Source of the DNA: Phycisphaera sp.
Lineage (GTDB): Bacteria > Planctomycetota > Phycisphaerae > Phycisphaerales > Phycisphaeraceae
NCBI GenBank assembly: GCA_016125215.1
Contig: WGMF01000034.1
Span: 25,207-89,206, forward strand
DNA: 64,000 nt
Direction: 5' to 3'
In this document: positions 46,554 through 56,577 of the stretch, piece by piece
How positions within the stretch are numbered: position 1 is the stretch's first letter
Layout of the letters: the number at the start of each line of letters is the position of its first letter
Notes under the pieces: generated by a model
What the model saw: only the letters and a program-made list of their open reading frames with translations
What the model was told of the DNA's origin: nothing
Database searches by the model: none
Program-made: the position numbers and the translations under genes

Positions 46554-49500
46554 CTACACCGGGGATTTGATCTGGGCCCGTCGTGGCACGAACCAGGGAT
46601 AGAGCGCGGGGAGGACCAGCAGGGTCAGGACGGTCGACGTTGCCAAGCCTCCGATGACGACGGTGGCCAATGGCCGTTGCACTTCGCTGCCTGTGCCGGT
46701 GGCAAGCAACAGGGGGATCAGGCCCAGGGCTGTGGTGACGGCGGTCATCAGCACCGGTCGAACGCGGAGCGAGGCGCCATCGACGCACGCCTGGTGGATC
46801 GGCTTGCCCTCTCGGACGAGTTGGTTGAGGTAGGCGATCAGGACCATCCCGTTCTCCAGCGCGATGCCGAACAGGGCGATGAACCCGACGGACGCGGGGA
46901 CGGAGAGGTTTTCACCCATGAGCCACAACCCGGCGGCCCCACCGACCATGGCCAGTGGGATGTTCAACAGGATCAAGGCGGTGTTCATGAGCGAGTTGAA
47001 GCTTGAGTAGAGCAGCAGGCAGATGACCAGCAGCGTGATAGGCACGACGAACATCAAGCGAGCGTTGGCCTGCTGTTGCAGGCGGAACGACCCGCCCCAT
47101 GCGGTGAAATATCCCGTGGGCAAACGGACCTGTTGATCGATCGCGGCCTGAGCGTCGGCGACGAACGAGCCGATGTCCCGACCGACGACGTTGTTCTGGA
47201 TGGTGATGAAACGCTGGGTGTCTTCACGGGTGACCTGGCGTGGACCGGTGATGCGTTTGATGGTGGCCAGTTCTTTGAGAGGGACCCGTGTGCCGGTCGG
47301 GGATTCGATGAGGATGTCGCCGATCGCCTCGCGGGTATCCCGGGCCCGGGGCGTGTATCGCACGAGGATATCGAACCGCCGAACGCCCTCGAAGACCTGT
47401 CCGGCCACCTGCCCGCCCACGGCCGCCTTGATGGTGTGCTGCACGTCCGAGAGGTTCATGCCGTAGCGTGCGATCGCGTCGAAGTCCGGCTGGATGAGGA
47501 GTTGGGGTGTGCCCGTGACCTGATCGACCTGCACGTCGGCGGCACCCGCAACGCCCCGGAGCACCGCGGCGATTTCGTCGGCTTTTTGCTTGAGCGTGTC
47601 GAGGTCTTCGCCGAACAGCTTGACGGCCAGTTCGGCTTTGACGCCTTCGAGCAGTTCGTCAACGGTCATCTCGATCGGCTGGGTCAGGTTGGCCATGATG
47701 CCGGGCATCCCGCCGACGGCGTTGCGCACCTGCGACTCGATGAACGCCTGGTCGTGAGGCTGCCGCCATTGGTCTTTGGGTTTGAGGATCACGTACATCT
47801 CGACGGAGTTGATGGGGTCGGCGTGGGCACCGACCTCGCCCCGGCCCACCCGGCTGGTCACCTCGAGGACCTCGGGAATGGCCAGTAGTCGGCGCTCCAC
47901 GCGCAGGGCGTTTTGTACGCTCTCGTCGAGTGAGATCGAAGGCGCCTGCGTCAGGCGGACGACGATGGTCCCCTCGTTGAGGCGGGGGGTGAACTCCGAA
48001 CCCAGACGGGGATAGATCGCCACGCCCGACGCTAGCAGCGCCCCGGCCAGCGCGACAGCCACCCAGCGCCGTACCACGAAGAAGCGTACCAGTGGGCGGT
48101 AAGGCACCAGCAGCACCCGCACGATCAGGGGCTCGCGCCCGACGGACTGGCTTCTTCGCATCACGGTGTGACTGAGCATCGGCGCGACGAGCAGGGCATA
48201 GACCAGGGAACCGAACATCGCCAGCGCCACGGTGTAGGCCAGCGGTCGGAACGTCTTGCCCTCAACGCCCCGGAGCGTGAAGAGCGGCAGGAAGACGATG
48301 ATGATGATCGCGATGGCAAAGAGGATCGGTCGCCCGACCTCGTGGCAGGCACGGGAGACCACCCGGAGGCGGGACTCTTCGCGGTCGGACTCACTCAGCA
48401 CCCGGTCGATGTTCTCGACCAGCACGATCGTGCCGTCCACCATCATGCCGATCGCGATGGCCAAGCCGCCCAGCGACATCAGGTTGGCCGAGAGGCCCAG
48501 ACCGTACATTGCAATGACGGCAAAGAGCACCGAGAAAGGGATCGCCACCGCCACGACCAGGCTCGGTCGAAAGCCGCCCATGAACACCAGCAGCACCAGC
48601 GCCACCAGGACGATGCCCGTGACCAATGCGTGGGTCACGGTGGCGACCGAGGCTTCGACGATGTCCTTTTGCTGGTAGTAAGGCACCAGGCGCAACCCCT
48701 CCGGCAGGGACCTGTTGACCAGGCTGATCTTCGCTTCCACGTCTTTGATCACGGTCGAGGCGTTGGTGCCGTAGAGTTTGACCACCATGCCCGCGACGAC
48801 CTCTCCCCGCCCGTTTCGGGTCTGCGCGCCGCGTCGCACCGCCCCGCCGATCTTCAACTCGGCCACGGCGTCGAGATAGACCGGGCGTCCATCCTCGGTC
48901 TTGACGACGATCCGCCTCAGGTCGTCCAGCCCACCGGCCAGGCCGACCGACCGGACCACGAGTTCTTCGTGGCCCTCGGTGATGAACTGGGCACCGACGT
49001 TGAGGTTGTTGGATTCGACGCGCCCGATGATCTGGCTGACCGTCAGGTCGTAGCGGAGCAGCGACTGCGGGTCGATCACGACGTGGTATTGCTTCTCGAA
49101 CCCGCCGATGCCCAGCACCTCGGTGACGCCGGGCACCCGGGCCAGGTTGCGCGCGACGACCCAGTCGTGCGTGGTACGCAGCGCTTCGGGCGTGTAGGTC
49201 CCGGTGGTGTCTTCGAGGTAGTAGAAGAGCACCAGCCCCATGCCGGTGGAGATCGGCCCCAGCTCCGGCACGCCGAAGCCCTCGGGGATGTGCCCCCGCG
49301 CTTCCTGCAGCCGTTCGTTGACCAGCCGCCTTGAAAAGTAGATATCCGTCCCTTCCTTGAAGTAGACGTTGACCACGGAGAGACCGAAGTTGGACACCGA
49401 ACGGATTTTTTCCACCGCGGGCAGACCGAGCATCGCGGCCTCGACGGGGTACGTGACGAAGGCCTCGACCTCTTCAGGCGCCAGGCCCTCGGTGACGGTG

Positions 49501-49649
49501 AAGACCTGCACCAGGTTGGGCGAGACATCGGGGAACGCATCGACCGGAAGTCGGGTGTAACTCCACCAGCCGGCGACGAACACCAGCACCATCAGCACAG
49601 CCACGAGCAGCCGGTTGTGCAACGAATAATCGATCAGGCGATGGGTCAT
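46554..49649 (-). CDS. Heavy-metal RND efflux pump, CzcA/CusA family
   Basis: 1031-residue inner-membrane proton antiporter with the duplicated RND layout: two large periplasmic loops, LVNERLQEARGHIPEG and later QFITEGHEELVV. The fourth helix region LAIAIGMMVDGTIVLVENID has AIG in place of the DFG seen in zinc/cobalt/cadmium pumps but keeps the VDG aspartate, so it resembles the monovalent CusA or intermediate subgroups. PEVLEVTSRVGRGEVGAHADPINSVEMY and MPGIMANLTQPIEMTVDELLEG are HME landmarks. It ends the four-gene operon and begins 27 bases after the adaptor gene. The metal is not resolved by sequence. Confidence 0.92.
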   Translation of the reverse strand: MTHRLIDYSLHNRLLVAVLMVLVFVAGWWSYTRLPVDAFPDVSPNLVQVFTVTEGLAPEEVEAFVTYPVEAAMLGLPAVEKIRSVSNFGLSVVNVYFKEGTDIYFSRRLVNERLQEARGHIPEGFGVPELGPISTGMGLVLFYYLEDTTGTYTPEALRTTHDWVVARNLARVPGVTEVLGIGGFEKQYHVVIDPQSLLRYDLTVSQIIGRVESNNLNVGAQFITEGHEELVVRSVGLAGGLDDLRRIVVKTEDGRPVYLDAVAELKIGGAVRRGAQTRNGRGEVVAGMVVKLYGTNASTVIKDVEAKISLVNRSLPEGLRLVPYYQQKDIVEASVATVTHALVTGIVLVALVLLVFMGGFRPSLVVAVAIPFSVLFAVIAMYGLGLSANLMSLGGLAIAIGMMVDGTIVLVENIDRVLSESDREESRLRVVSRACHEVGRPILFAIAIIIIVFLPLFTLRGVEGKTFRPLAYTVALAMFGSLVYALLVAPMLSHTVMRRSQSVGREPLIVRVLLVPYRPLVRFFVVRRWVAVALAGALLASGVAIYPRLGSEFTPRLNEGTIVVRLTQAPSISLDESVQNALRVERRLLAIPEVLEVTSRVGRGEVGAHADPINSVEMYVILKPKDQWRQPHDQAFIESQVRNAVGGMPGIMANLTQPIEMTVDELLEGVKAELAVKLFGEDLDTLKQKADEIAAVLRGVAGAADVQVDQVTGTPQLLIQPDFDAIARYGMNLSDVQHTIKAAVGGQVAGQVFEGVRRFDILVRYTPRARDTREAIGDILIESPTGTRVPLKELATIKRITGPRQVTREDTQRFITIQNNVVGRDIGSFVADAQAAIDQQVRLPTGYFTAWGGSFRLQQQANARLMFVVPITLLVICLLLYSSFNSLMNTALILLNIPLAMVGGAAGLWLMGENLSVPASVGFIALFGIALENGMVLIAYLNQLVREGKPIHQACVDGASLRVRPVLMTAVTTALGLIPLLLATGTGSEVQRPLATVVIGGLATSTVLTLLVLPALYPWFVPRRAQIKSPV

Positions 49650-49676
49650 GGTGATGAGCCTTATGGATTGTTTGGA

Positions 49677-50987
49677 TCAATGAGCGTGGCCGGCGTGTTC
49701 GAGCGCAGCCCGGTTGAGCTCGGCTGTCAGCGCCAGGACGTTGCGGGCGACGTAGCGTTCACCGGGTTCGAGTCCCGCGACAATCTCGGCGGACACGGGC
49801 GTCGTTCGACCGACCGTGACGCTGCGCGGCTCGAAGCCCGCGTCGGTCTGGATGAAGAGGGAGGGCTTGCCGTCCAGCTCCGTGATCGCGGCGCGAGGCA
49901 CGACAACCGCTGCCGATGCGGAGCCGATTTCGATGCGGCCCTCGACAAACAAACCCGGCCGCCAGTGGCCCTCGGGGTTGGGCAGCACGACACGGGCCGT
50001 GGCGGTGCGCGTTTTCTCGTCCAGTGAAGGGCTGACGAAAACGATCTGGCCCCCGGCGTCGAGGATGTCGTGCCCGAACGTGACCGTGACGTGTTGACCT
50101 TTTTTCACGAGCGCCAGGTCACGCGGGTACACCGTGAGGTTGACCCATACCCGGGTGAGGTCCGCTACGGTGAACGGCGACTCGCCCCCCGGCTCGACGA
50201 GCTCGCCGACCGTGATGTGCCGATGGGTCACGACGCCGGCCAGCGGCGCGGTCAGTTCGTAGGTGTTAAAGTCCGTGTCGCCCAGCGAGTCGATGCGTGA
50301 GGCCTGCTCGTGTGACACGCCCAGGGCGTGCAGGGCGTTCTCCGCCTGATTCAAGGTGATCCGCGCTTCTTCACGGGCCTGACGCGATTCGATGGCCGCC
50401 CGCTCGGTGCCCACCTGATCCTCGAAAAGGCGTTGGTCCCGCGCGAGGTTGGCTTCCGCCAGGACCAGCCGGGCTATCGCCGTCAGGTATTCGCTCCGCG
50501 CAGCCGCCAGTTCGCGGCTGTTGAGTGTCGCCAGCACCTGACCAGCCTCGACGTGATCGCCCACCGACACGTGGACCCGACGCACGATGCCTGTTACCGT
50601 CGGCGTCACGTGTGCCATGCGGTCGGCGTTGAAAACCACCTCGCCGGGCAGACGCACGTCGCTCTGGATGGACCCACCCTCCGCGGCTCGGACTTCGATG
50701 CCGAACTCACGCATCACCTCGGGTGAGATACGGATGACCCCCTCGTCGTGATGGTCGCCGTGCTCGGGGTGATGGGCGTGGTCATCGTGGGGGTCTTCGT
50801 TGGGGTCGTGGCCCGCGTGATCGTCCTGCCCATCGGGTCCGTGCCTATTGGGTTGAGCGGTGTGGGCGTGACCGGAAGGGTCCGCGTGGTCGTCGGCGTG
50901 TTGCGCCATGAGCATCACAGCCCGGCTTGGCCACAGTGAAAGCCCGACCAAAAACACCGGCAAAATCAGCATCGATAGCCGTTTCAT
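49677..50987 (-). CDS. RND efflux periplasmic adaptor, CusB/CzcB type with His-rich N-terminus
   Basis: 436 residues from ATG 50987, which has AGGAGG seven bases upstream and overlaps the TolC-like stop (ATGA). After a signal peptide a histidine/aspartate-rich stretch (about 30-85; HADDHADPSGHAHT, DDHAHHPEHGDHHDE) is a likely metal chaperone segment. The adaptor fold follows: biotinyl-lipoyl half motifs DVRLPGEVVFNADRMAHVTP and GDHVEAGQVLATLNS, helical hairpin, then ITVGELVEPGGESPFTVADLTRVWV. It joins the pump to the outer-membrane channel. Confidence 0.92.
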   Translation of the reverse strand: MKRLSMLILPVFLVGLSLWPSRAVMLMAQHADDHADPSGHAHTAQPNRHGPDGQDDHAGHDPNEDPHDDHAHHPEHGDHHDEGVIRISPEVMREFGIEVRAAEGGSIQSDVRLPGEVVFNADRMAHVTPTVTGIVRRVHVSVGDHVEAGQVLATLNSRELAAARSEYLTAIARLVLAEANLARDQRLFEDQVGTERAAIESRQAREEARITLNQAENALHALGVSHEQASRIDSLGDTDFNTYELTAPLAGVVTHRHITVGELVEPGGESPFTVADLTRVWVNLTVYPRDLALVKKGQHVTVTFGHDILDAGGQIVFVSPSLDEKTRTATARVVLPNPEGHWRPGLFVEGRIEIGSASAAVVVPRAAITELDGKPSLFIQTDAGFEPRSVTVGRTTPVSAEIVAGLEPGERYVARNVLALTAELNRAALEHAGHAH

Positions 50988-52402
50988 CTGGAATCCTCCT
51001 GGGTTTGATCTGGAAGGTTGTCGGGGGCTTGGGTGAGACGGTCCAAGGGGCGACACACGAGCCCCTCGATCTCGGCCACCGATTCGTGATAGGCCGCCAG
51101 CGCGTCGAGGTGTTCGCGCCGCAGTTCCAGCAGCGTGCGCTGGGCGTCGAGCACGTCGAGGTACGTCAGGTGGCCTTGCTCGAAAGCACGGCGGGCCGCC
51201 GCGAACGCTTCGGTCGCCGGGGGCAGCGCGATGTCGCGGATCGCCGTCGCTTGATCGTGGGCATCGACCAGACGGGCATAGGCCCGCGAGAGCATCGACT
51301 CGATCCGCAATTCAGCCAGTCGTTGCCGCTGCCGGGCCGCCGCCGCGCCCAGCCTTGCCGCCAGCACATCGCCCCGCCGGTTGTCGAAAATCGGAAGGGG
51401 AAGCGAAATCCCCACGACCAACGCCTGCGCGTCCGAGGCACGGTCGTCCCGCAGACCGATCCGACCGGTCACGTCGGGCACGGCCTGGGCCTGTGCCAAT
51501 CGGGCCTCGGCCCGCCTGGCGCTGACCTCTGTGGCCCACCGCGCCACCGCGGGGTTCTGGTTGACCAGCGACACGAGTTGTTCAGCCGCGGGCGGGGGCT
51601 TGAGGTCATCGAGTGAGCCGGCGAGGCTTTCAAAAGCGGGTTCACCCGAAGCCCAGGTGAGCGAAAGTTGCTTGCGCGCGGTTTGAAGTTCCCGCTGGGC
51701 CCGCTTGAGCGCGAGCTGCGCGAGGGCCACCGGCACCCTCGCCCGCGCCACCTCGATGGGCGGGGCGTCACCCGCATCGACACGCTTGTTTGTGGCCGCC
51801 TGAACCTGCTCTGCCAGCAGCGTCGCTTCTTGTGCCACCTCGATTCGCCGATGCGCCACAAGGACCGCGATGTAGCGCCGGGTCACCTCGGTGAGCACCT
51901 CAAGCCGGGCCGATTCGTAGTCCCAGTCCGCCAGGCGAGTCTGGTGGCGTGCCACTTCGCGGTGACGCTGGGGGTCGCCGCCCAACGGGAAGGTCTGTGC
52001 CAGGCTGATCGTGGTTTCAAGCGACCGCGTACCCGAGAGGCCGCCCGAACCGCCGAAGTTCTCGAACTCAACTTCAAGTTCGGGGTTGGACCAGCGACCA
52101 GCCTGTAACGCCCGGGCCTCAGCGACACGGACCTGCAGCGCATACGCCGCCAGCTCGGGGCCGCGCGACAGAGCGGCCGCCATCGCCCCGCGCAGCGTCA
52201 GCTCGCCAACGGGTTCGGGGGTATCCACAAGCGAGACCGGCGTGTCACGGGCATTTTCGGTCTGCCACGCGGTCACGTGCGATGCCCGGCGATCACCGGA
52301 CAGGGGATGCCCGGGCCGATCCGCGCCAACCACGGGGCCGGGCGAACAGGCGGACAAGACGAAGTACACGGCGGATAAGCTCGCCGCACACAATGCGCGC
52401 AT
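50984..52402 (-). CDS. Outer-membrane efflux channel (TolC/CusC/CzcC-like lipoprotein)
   Basis: 472 residues; CAGGAG precedes the ATG. Signal peptide with lipobox FVLSAC. Two OEP repeats follow, with characteristic helices (RGPELAAYALQVRVAEARALQAGRWSNPELEVE, QTFPLGGDPQRHREVARHQT, TYLDVLDAQRTLLELRREHLDAL). The proline/glycine points NPELEVEFENFGG and SLPLPIFDNRRGD are standard in CzcC. Trimer would form the outer-membrane exit of the efflux complex. First structural gene of the operon after the small exported protein. Confidence 0.92.
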   Translation of the reverse strand: MRALCAASLSAVYFVLSACSPGPVVGADRPGHPLSGDRRASHVTAWQTENARDTPVSLVDTPEPVGELTLRGAMAAALSRGPELAAYALQVRVAEARALQAGRWSNPELEVEFENFGGSGGLSGTRSLETTISLAQTFPLGGDPQRHREVARHQTRLADWDYESARLEVLTEVTRRYIAVLVAHRRIEVAQEATLLAEQVQAATNKRVDAGDAPPIEVARARVPVALAQLALKRAQRELQTARKQLSLTWASGEPAFESLAGSLDDLKPPPAAEQLVSLVNQNPAVARWATEVSARRAEARLAQAQAVPDVTGRIGLRDDRASDAQALVVGISLPLPIFDNRRGDVLAARLGAAAARQRQRLAELRIESMLSRAYARLVDAHDQATAIRDIALPPATEAFAAARRAFEQGHLTYLDVLDAQRTLLELRREHLDALAAYHESVAEIEGLVCRPLDRLTQAPDNLPDQTQEDSR

Positions 52403-52482
52403 GCCACAACTCCTGACGTGTGAGAATGGAGGGATTGAAAAACAGTCACCGCCGCGGTTAATACACCGTATGCAGCGGCGCG

Positions 52483-52899
52483 CTAGATATGCAAGACGAC
52501 CGTTCGCAGTGATGCCAGGTGCAGTGGCGGGGGGTCGGCCGGGTGGGGTAGAACGATCCCGATTCTTTCACCCACGGCTGACCGGGATAGGTCGTTAGGC
52601 CAAAACCCCGAAGTCAATCCGGGGAGCTTGATCTTGACACGTCCGTGCTGGCCCGAGAGCCATTGCGTTTGGATCGGCAGGTCCGAGCAGGCGTCGTCCC
52701 CATGAACAGCCGTGCTTTCACGGTCGTTGCCCGGATCAGCGTGGGCGTCGTCATGACCCCCACCATGTGGGAACTCAAACGCGACGTGTCCGTCACCCCC
52801 GACACACAGCACAGTCATCGGCCCACCGAGGCTGGTGACCGCCACCAGCAACGCAGCCCATACGGGCAAGAGCCTTTTCGTGAACGCCTGCATGACCAT
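52483..52899 (-). CDS. Small exported protein of the metal-efflux operon
   Basis: 138 residues. A signal peptide (LLPVWAALLVAVTSLGG) is followed by LCVGGDGHVAFEFPHGGGHDDAHADPG, rich in His/Asp, and a single further Cys in DDACSDLP. Proteins of this look, with CxGxDGHV, commonly precede czcCBA-type genes and may bind metal in the periplasm. The start ATG is 52899 or 52893 (both within GGCTATGGTCATG). It is 80 bases upstream of the channel gene on the same strand. No regulator gene is adjacent. Confidence 0.7.
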   Translation of the reverse strand: MVMQAFTKRLLPVWAALLVAVTSLGGPMTVLCVGGDGHVAFEFPHGGGHDDAHADPGNDRESTAVHGDDACSDLPIQTQWLSGQHGRVKIKLPGLTSGFWPNDLSRSAVGERIGIVLPHPADPPPLHLASLRTVVLHI

Positions 52900-52979
52900 A
52901 GCCTAGCCGGGAGGATCGCCCCGGACAATCGCGCCCGAAAAGTAGAAGCAGAATACCCCTCGACGGCACACCCGAAGCA

Positions 52980-55238
52980 TCAGCGGTACGTGTCGACCAG
53001 GCTCCGCACGAGCAGTTGTTCGGCGAAGCTTTCTGTTGTGAGTTGCCCGGTGGGTTGAGCGTTGACGGTCACGGGCGAGCCGGGGCGGAGGTGGAAGAAG
53101 TTGTCGGAAAACCCGGCGTCGTAATCCTTGAGTTCGAGCCAGACCCACAGGGCCGGTCGCGCGGTCGTGAGCGTGACATCAAACGAACCGTTGCCCTTGG
53201 GCGTGATGAGGGTTTCAAGGCCGGGGGATCGGCTGAGTTCGAGGTGTTTGGGCCGGGGCGAAAAGACGCGGGGCCTGCGGACGGGACGGGCAAAGAAGAC
53301 CATGTTGCGTGAGGTCGGCTGGCCGGGCGCTTCGAGTTCGAGCCAGACCAGCAGCCCGCGTTTTTCGTGGGCCTGGACCGCATGACCAAGATCGAGGGTC
53401 CGGATCAGGTTCGACGATTGTGCGCCGACGGCTACCTTTTGGCTGCCCTGTTCGATGGGGTGGCCCTCGATATCGGTGACATCCCAGCGCAGCTCAGCGT
53501 CGATCATTTCGAGCAGGTCGCTTGTGACGTGGACCTCGACGGTTTCTTTGCCCACGTCCTCGACCCCGCTCACGAGCAGCGGCGCGAAGAAGTGCCTGGC
53601 CATGTGGTGCAGGGCCTTCCACCTGCCGTGGTAATCGATCGAGCTCCAGCTTGCGACGGGCCAACAGTCGTTGAGTTGCCAGTAGAGCGTACCCATGCCG
53701 CGCGGCATCGACCTGCGCCAGTGTTCGACGGCGTACTTGATGGACATGCCCTGGAGGACCTGGCTGAGCCAGAGGGTGTGGTCGAAACTGTTGGGCATGC
53801 GGAACCACGCGAGCATGTACTCAATGATGCGCGCGTTGCCGTGCGACCGCTGGTGCTGCTCCATGATGTAGGAAGCGATGTTGCGGTCGTCTTCGTGGGT
53901 GAAGCTGTGAACGGTTTTAGGCTCGCGCAGGGATTGGCAGCCGAACTCGCTGTTGAATCCGTGGGGGCATGTGCGGTACCACTCGAAGGGCTTGCCCTCG
54001 TGCCAGACGGCCCAGAGGTGGGCGTCGCCGCAGGTGGGGTTGTTGTAATCGCGCCGGTCGCCGTGGGGCGAGTGCGGGCTGCTTGGCCAGTAGTCGCAAC
54101 CGGGGTGGAGGTCGCCCACGATGCGGGCCAGTTGTTTGTCGAAGAGTTCACGGTAATCCTTCCACGACATCTTGCCCGGCTCGCTCGGCTGGTCCTGGAG
54201 TTGGTCGCCCATCTCCATCTCGTTGTTGCCGCACCACAAGGCCAGACAAGGGTGGTGGCGCAGGCGTCTGACCTGGCCGTGTGCCTCGGCGATGACGCTG
54301 TCACGAAACGCCGGATCGTCGAGCGGGCTGACACCGCCGCCGAACGTGAATTCCTGCCAGACGCAGATGCCCAGCTCGTCGCACGCATCGTAAAAGGCGT
54401 CTTCTTCGTAGAGGCCCCCGCCCCAGACGCGGAGCATGTTCATGTGGACCGCCGCGGCGTCACGCACCAGCGCGCGGTAACGGTCGGGTGTCATGCGAGA
54501 CTGGACGGCGTCGGCGGGGACCCAGTTCGCGCCCTTGGCAAAAAAGGGCACGCCGTTGACGACGAAGCGGAACGACTCGCCCCACGCGTCGGGCTGACGA
54601 TCAAGCCGCAACGTGCGCAGGCCGATGCGTTTATGGAGCGTGTCGAGTGTCGAGCCCTCAGCGTCGAGCAATTCGACGGTGATTTCATAGAGCGGTTGCT
54701 GGCCGAGGTTGTTGGGCCACCATAGTTGCGGGTCAGTGATGGTGGCCGTGAGGGGGGGCCGCGTGTCGTTGGCAGCGCACTCGACGGTGGTGACGGTCTG
54801 GCCGTCGAGTTGGATCGTGGCACGCAGCTTCAGGTCGGTGTCGCGCAGCCGTTCGATCTCGCTGTGGATCGTCAGGCCCACCTTGCCCCGGGCGCTGTGG
54901 TCTTGGGCGAGGGTGATGTTCTTGAGCCGGGCGGTATCGAAGGCCATGACCCGGATGTCGCGCCAGATGCCGCACGTCACCGCCTTGATGCCCCAGTCCC
55001 ATCCGAAGTTGCAAGGCTCCTTGCGCATCATGCCCGGGATCGCGGCGTAAATCTTGTTGGGGTAGAGCAGGTGCCCCAGGCCGCGCTTGTGTGCGAGGGC
55101 TTCGCAGAACTTCACCGCCGAGGCCAAGACAATCTCGATTGAGTTTTCGCCGGGCTTCAGGAGCTCTTTGATGTCCCACTCCCACGCGCGGAACATGTTG
55201 TCGGTCGTGGCAATGGACTTACCATTGATTAGAGCATT
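52980..55238 (-). pseudogene. 5'-truncated GH2 beta-mannosidase-like gene
   Basis: The open frame continues upstream, but homology starts only near 55238 (NALINGKSIATTDNMFRAWE, the end of the sugar-binding domain), so about 75-80 N-terminal residues are missing. The remainder looks intact: PNKIYAAIPGMMRKEPCNFGWDWG, FFAKGANWVPADAVQSR, LRVWGGGLYEEDAFYDACDELGICVWQEF, HPCLALWCGNNEMEMG with the acid/base Glu of GH2, and GTLYWQLNDCWPVASWSSID with the region of the nucleophile. The break coincides with an IS630-type fragment and a recombinase gene on the opposite strand. The first 140 codons of the apparent long frame are antisense of that element. Probably no longer a working mannosidase. Confidence 0.75.
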
Positions 55239-55344
55239 CCCAACCCATCCGTAGCGCGTTCGGCGCTTGTTAGGTATTGCGCCCTGGGCGGCTTGCGTGT
55301 ACGTTGTGCTCACACTCACGGTCGAGTGTTCAAGGAGCCAACGG

Positions 55345-56577
55345 ATGGGCGCAGCGTATTCACAGGACTTGCGGGATCGTGTCCTGGCCGCACGCGATCG
55401 GGGCATGAAGACCAAGGCGGTGACGCTCAACATCCTGCTGTCGTTCGCCCAGTTCGAACGGGAGATCATCGGCGAGCGTATCCGCGACAAGAAGCAGGCC
55501 ACCGCCCGCCAGGGCAAGTACGTCGGCGGCGGTTCAATCCTCGGCCTGGACGTCGTGGATAGGAGGTATGTGGTCAACCGCGAAGAGGCCAAGCTCGTCC
55601 GCGACATCTTCGACCGTTTCGAGAAACTCGAGTCGTGCCGCAAGGTCGCCGTCGCACTCAACGCCGAAGGTTACTACACCAAAAAGCAACCGATGAACAA
55701 GAGCGGCAAACAACGCGGGGGCAAACCCTGGAGGCAGCGGAGCGTCTACGAGGTGCTCATCAACCGGCGATACATCGGCCAGATTGTTCACAAGGGCAAG
55801 GCCTACCCAGGCGAGCACGAAGCCATCGTCCCAACCGAACAGTTCGAGCGCGTCCAGAAACAGTTGAGCGCCAACAAGACCTACACGCACAAGCACCAGG
55901 TCAAGCGGTTTGTGCTACTTCGTCGAATGATCCGGTGTGGTCATTGTGGCAGCCGTGTTCAGCCTACGTGGACCCGTAGACACGGCCGCGAGTACCGCTA
56001 CTACTCCTGCACAAGGAAGGTGAAGGAGGGCTACGGCCAGTGCCCGCTGCCGAATCTGCCAGCGGGCGAGATCGAGACGGCGGTCGTGGATCAACTGCGG
56101 ACACTGCTGCGCCACCCCGACGTGATCGCCAGGACGTACCGTGAGATCGGAAAGGCCGGAGGTGCGGGACCGGATGCAGCCACGCTCGCCAAGTTGGACG
56201 AGTTGCGGATGCGACGCGAGCAGACGCAGAAGTCCATCCGGGCTGTATTGAATGCCTCGGACGCAGACGAAGGTTTCATGGCTGGCGAACTCAAGCGGCT
56301 GAGCGCCGAACTCAAGTCGCTGGACAAGACGATCGGCGACCTTGAGGCCAAGGCCACGCATGGCGCGCCGGTCGAACTTGATCGGGTTGGCGAAGCCCTG
56401 CGTGCCATCGACCCGATCTGGGACGTGCTGTTCCCCGAGGAGCAGCGACGCATCGCCCAGCTGCTCGTCGAGGAAATCACCGTCAGCACCAGCGGGATCG
56501 ACATCCGCTTCCGCACCAACGGCATCGAGCAGATCGCTGAAGAACTCCAGCCTATCGAGGAACGTGCCCATGCATGA
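55345..56577 (+). CDS. Chimeric recombinase: IS630 transposase start joined to a serine recombinase lacking its catalytic domain
   Basis: 410 residues; AAGGAG precedes the ATG. Residues 1-26 (MGAAYSQDLRDRVLAARDRG) are the start of an IS630-type transposase. From about residue 27 (LNILLSFAQFEREIIGERIRDK) the sequence is a large serine recombinase from the end of its resolvase domain onward: recombinase domain, the zinc ribbon RCGHCGSR with a later C-x-C pair (YYSCTRKVKEGYGQCPLP), and the coiled-coil end. The catalytic Ser and DNA-cutting core are absent. The frame is open throughout, so it may still make a DNA-binding protein that recognises the element ends. It overlaps the next gene by eight bases. 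Confidence 0.8.
   Translation: MGAAYSQDLRDRVLAARDRGMKTKAVTLNILLSFAQFEREIIGERIRDKKQATARQGKYVGGGSILGLDVVDRRYVVNREEAKLVRDIFDRFEKLESCRKVAVALNAEGYYTKKQPMNKSGKQRGGKPWRQRSVYEVLINRRYIGQIVHKGKAYPGEHEAIVPTEQFERVQKQLSANKTYTHKHQVKRFVLLRRMIRCGHCGSRVQPTWTRRHGREYRYYSCTRKVKEGYGQCPLPNLPAGEIETAVVDQLRTLLRHPDVIARTYREIGKAGGAGPDAATLAKLDELRMRREQTQKSIRAVLNASDADEGFMAGELKRLSAELKSLDKTIGDLEAKATHGAPVELDRVGEALRAIDPIWDVLFPEEQRRIAQLLVEEITVSTSGIDIRFRTNGIEQIAEELQPIEERAHA

Noticed and set aside
48168..49334. 388-codon plus-strand frame over the RND pump
   Set aside because: Antisense shadow of a well-supported gene.
52980..55661. A single 893-residue mannosidase
   Set aside because: The first 140 or so codons are the antisense strand of an IS630/recombinase region and show no GH2 features.
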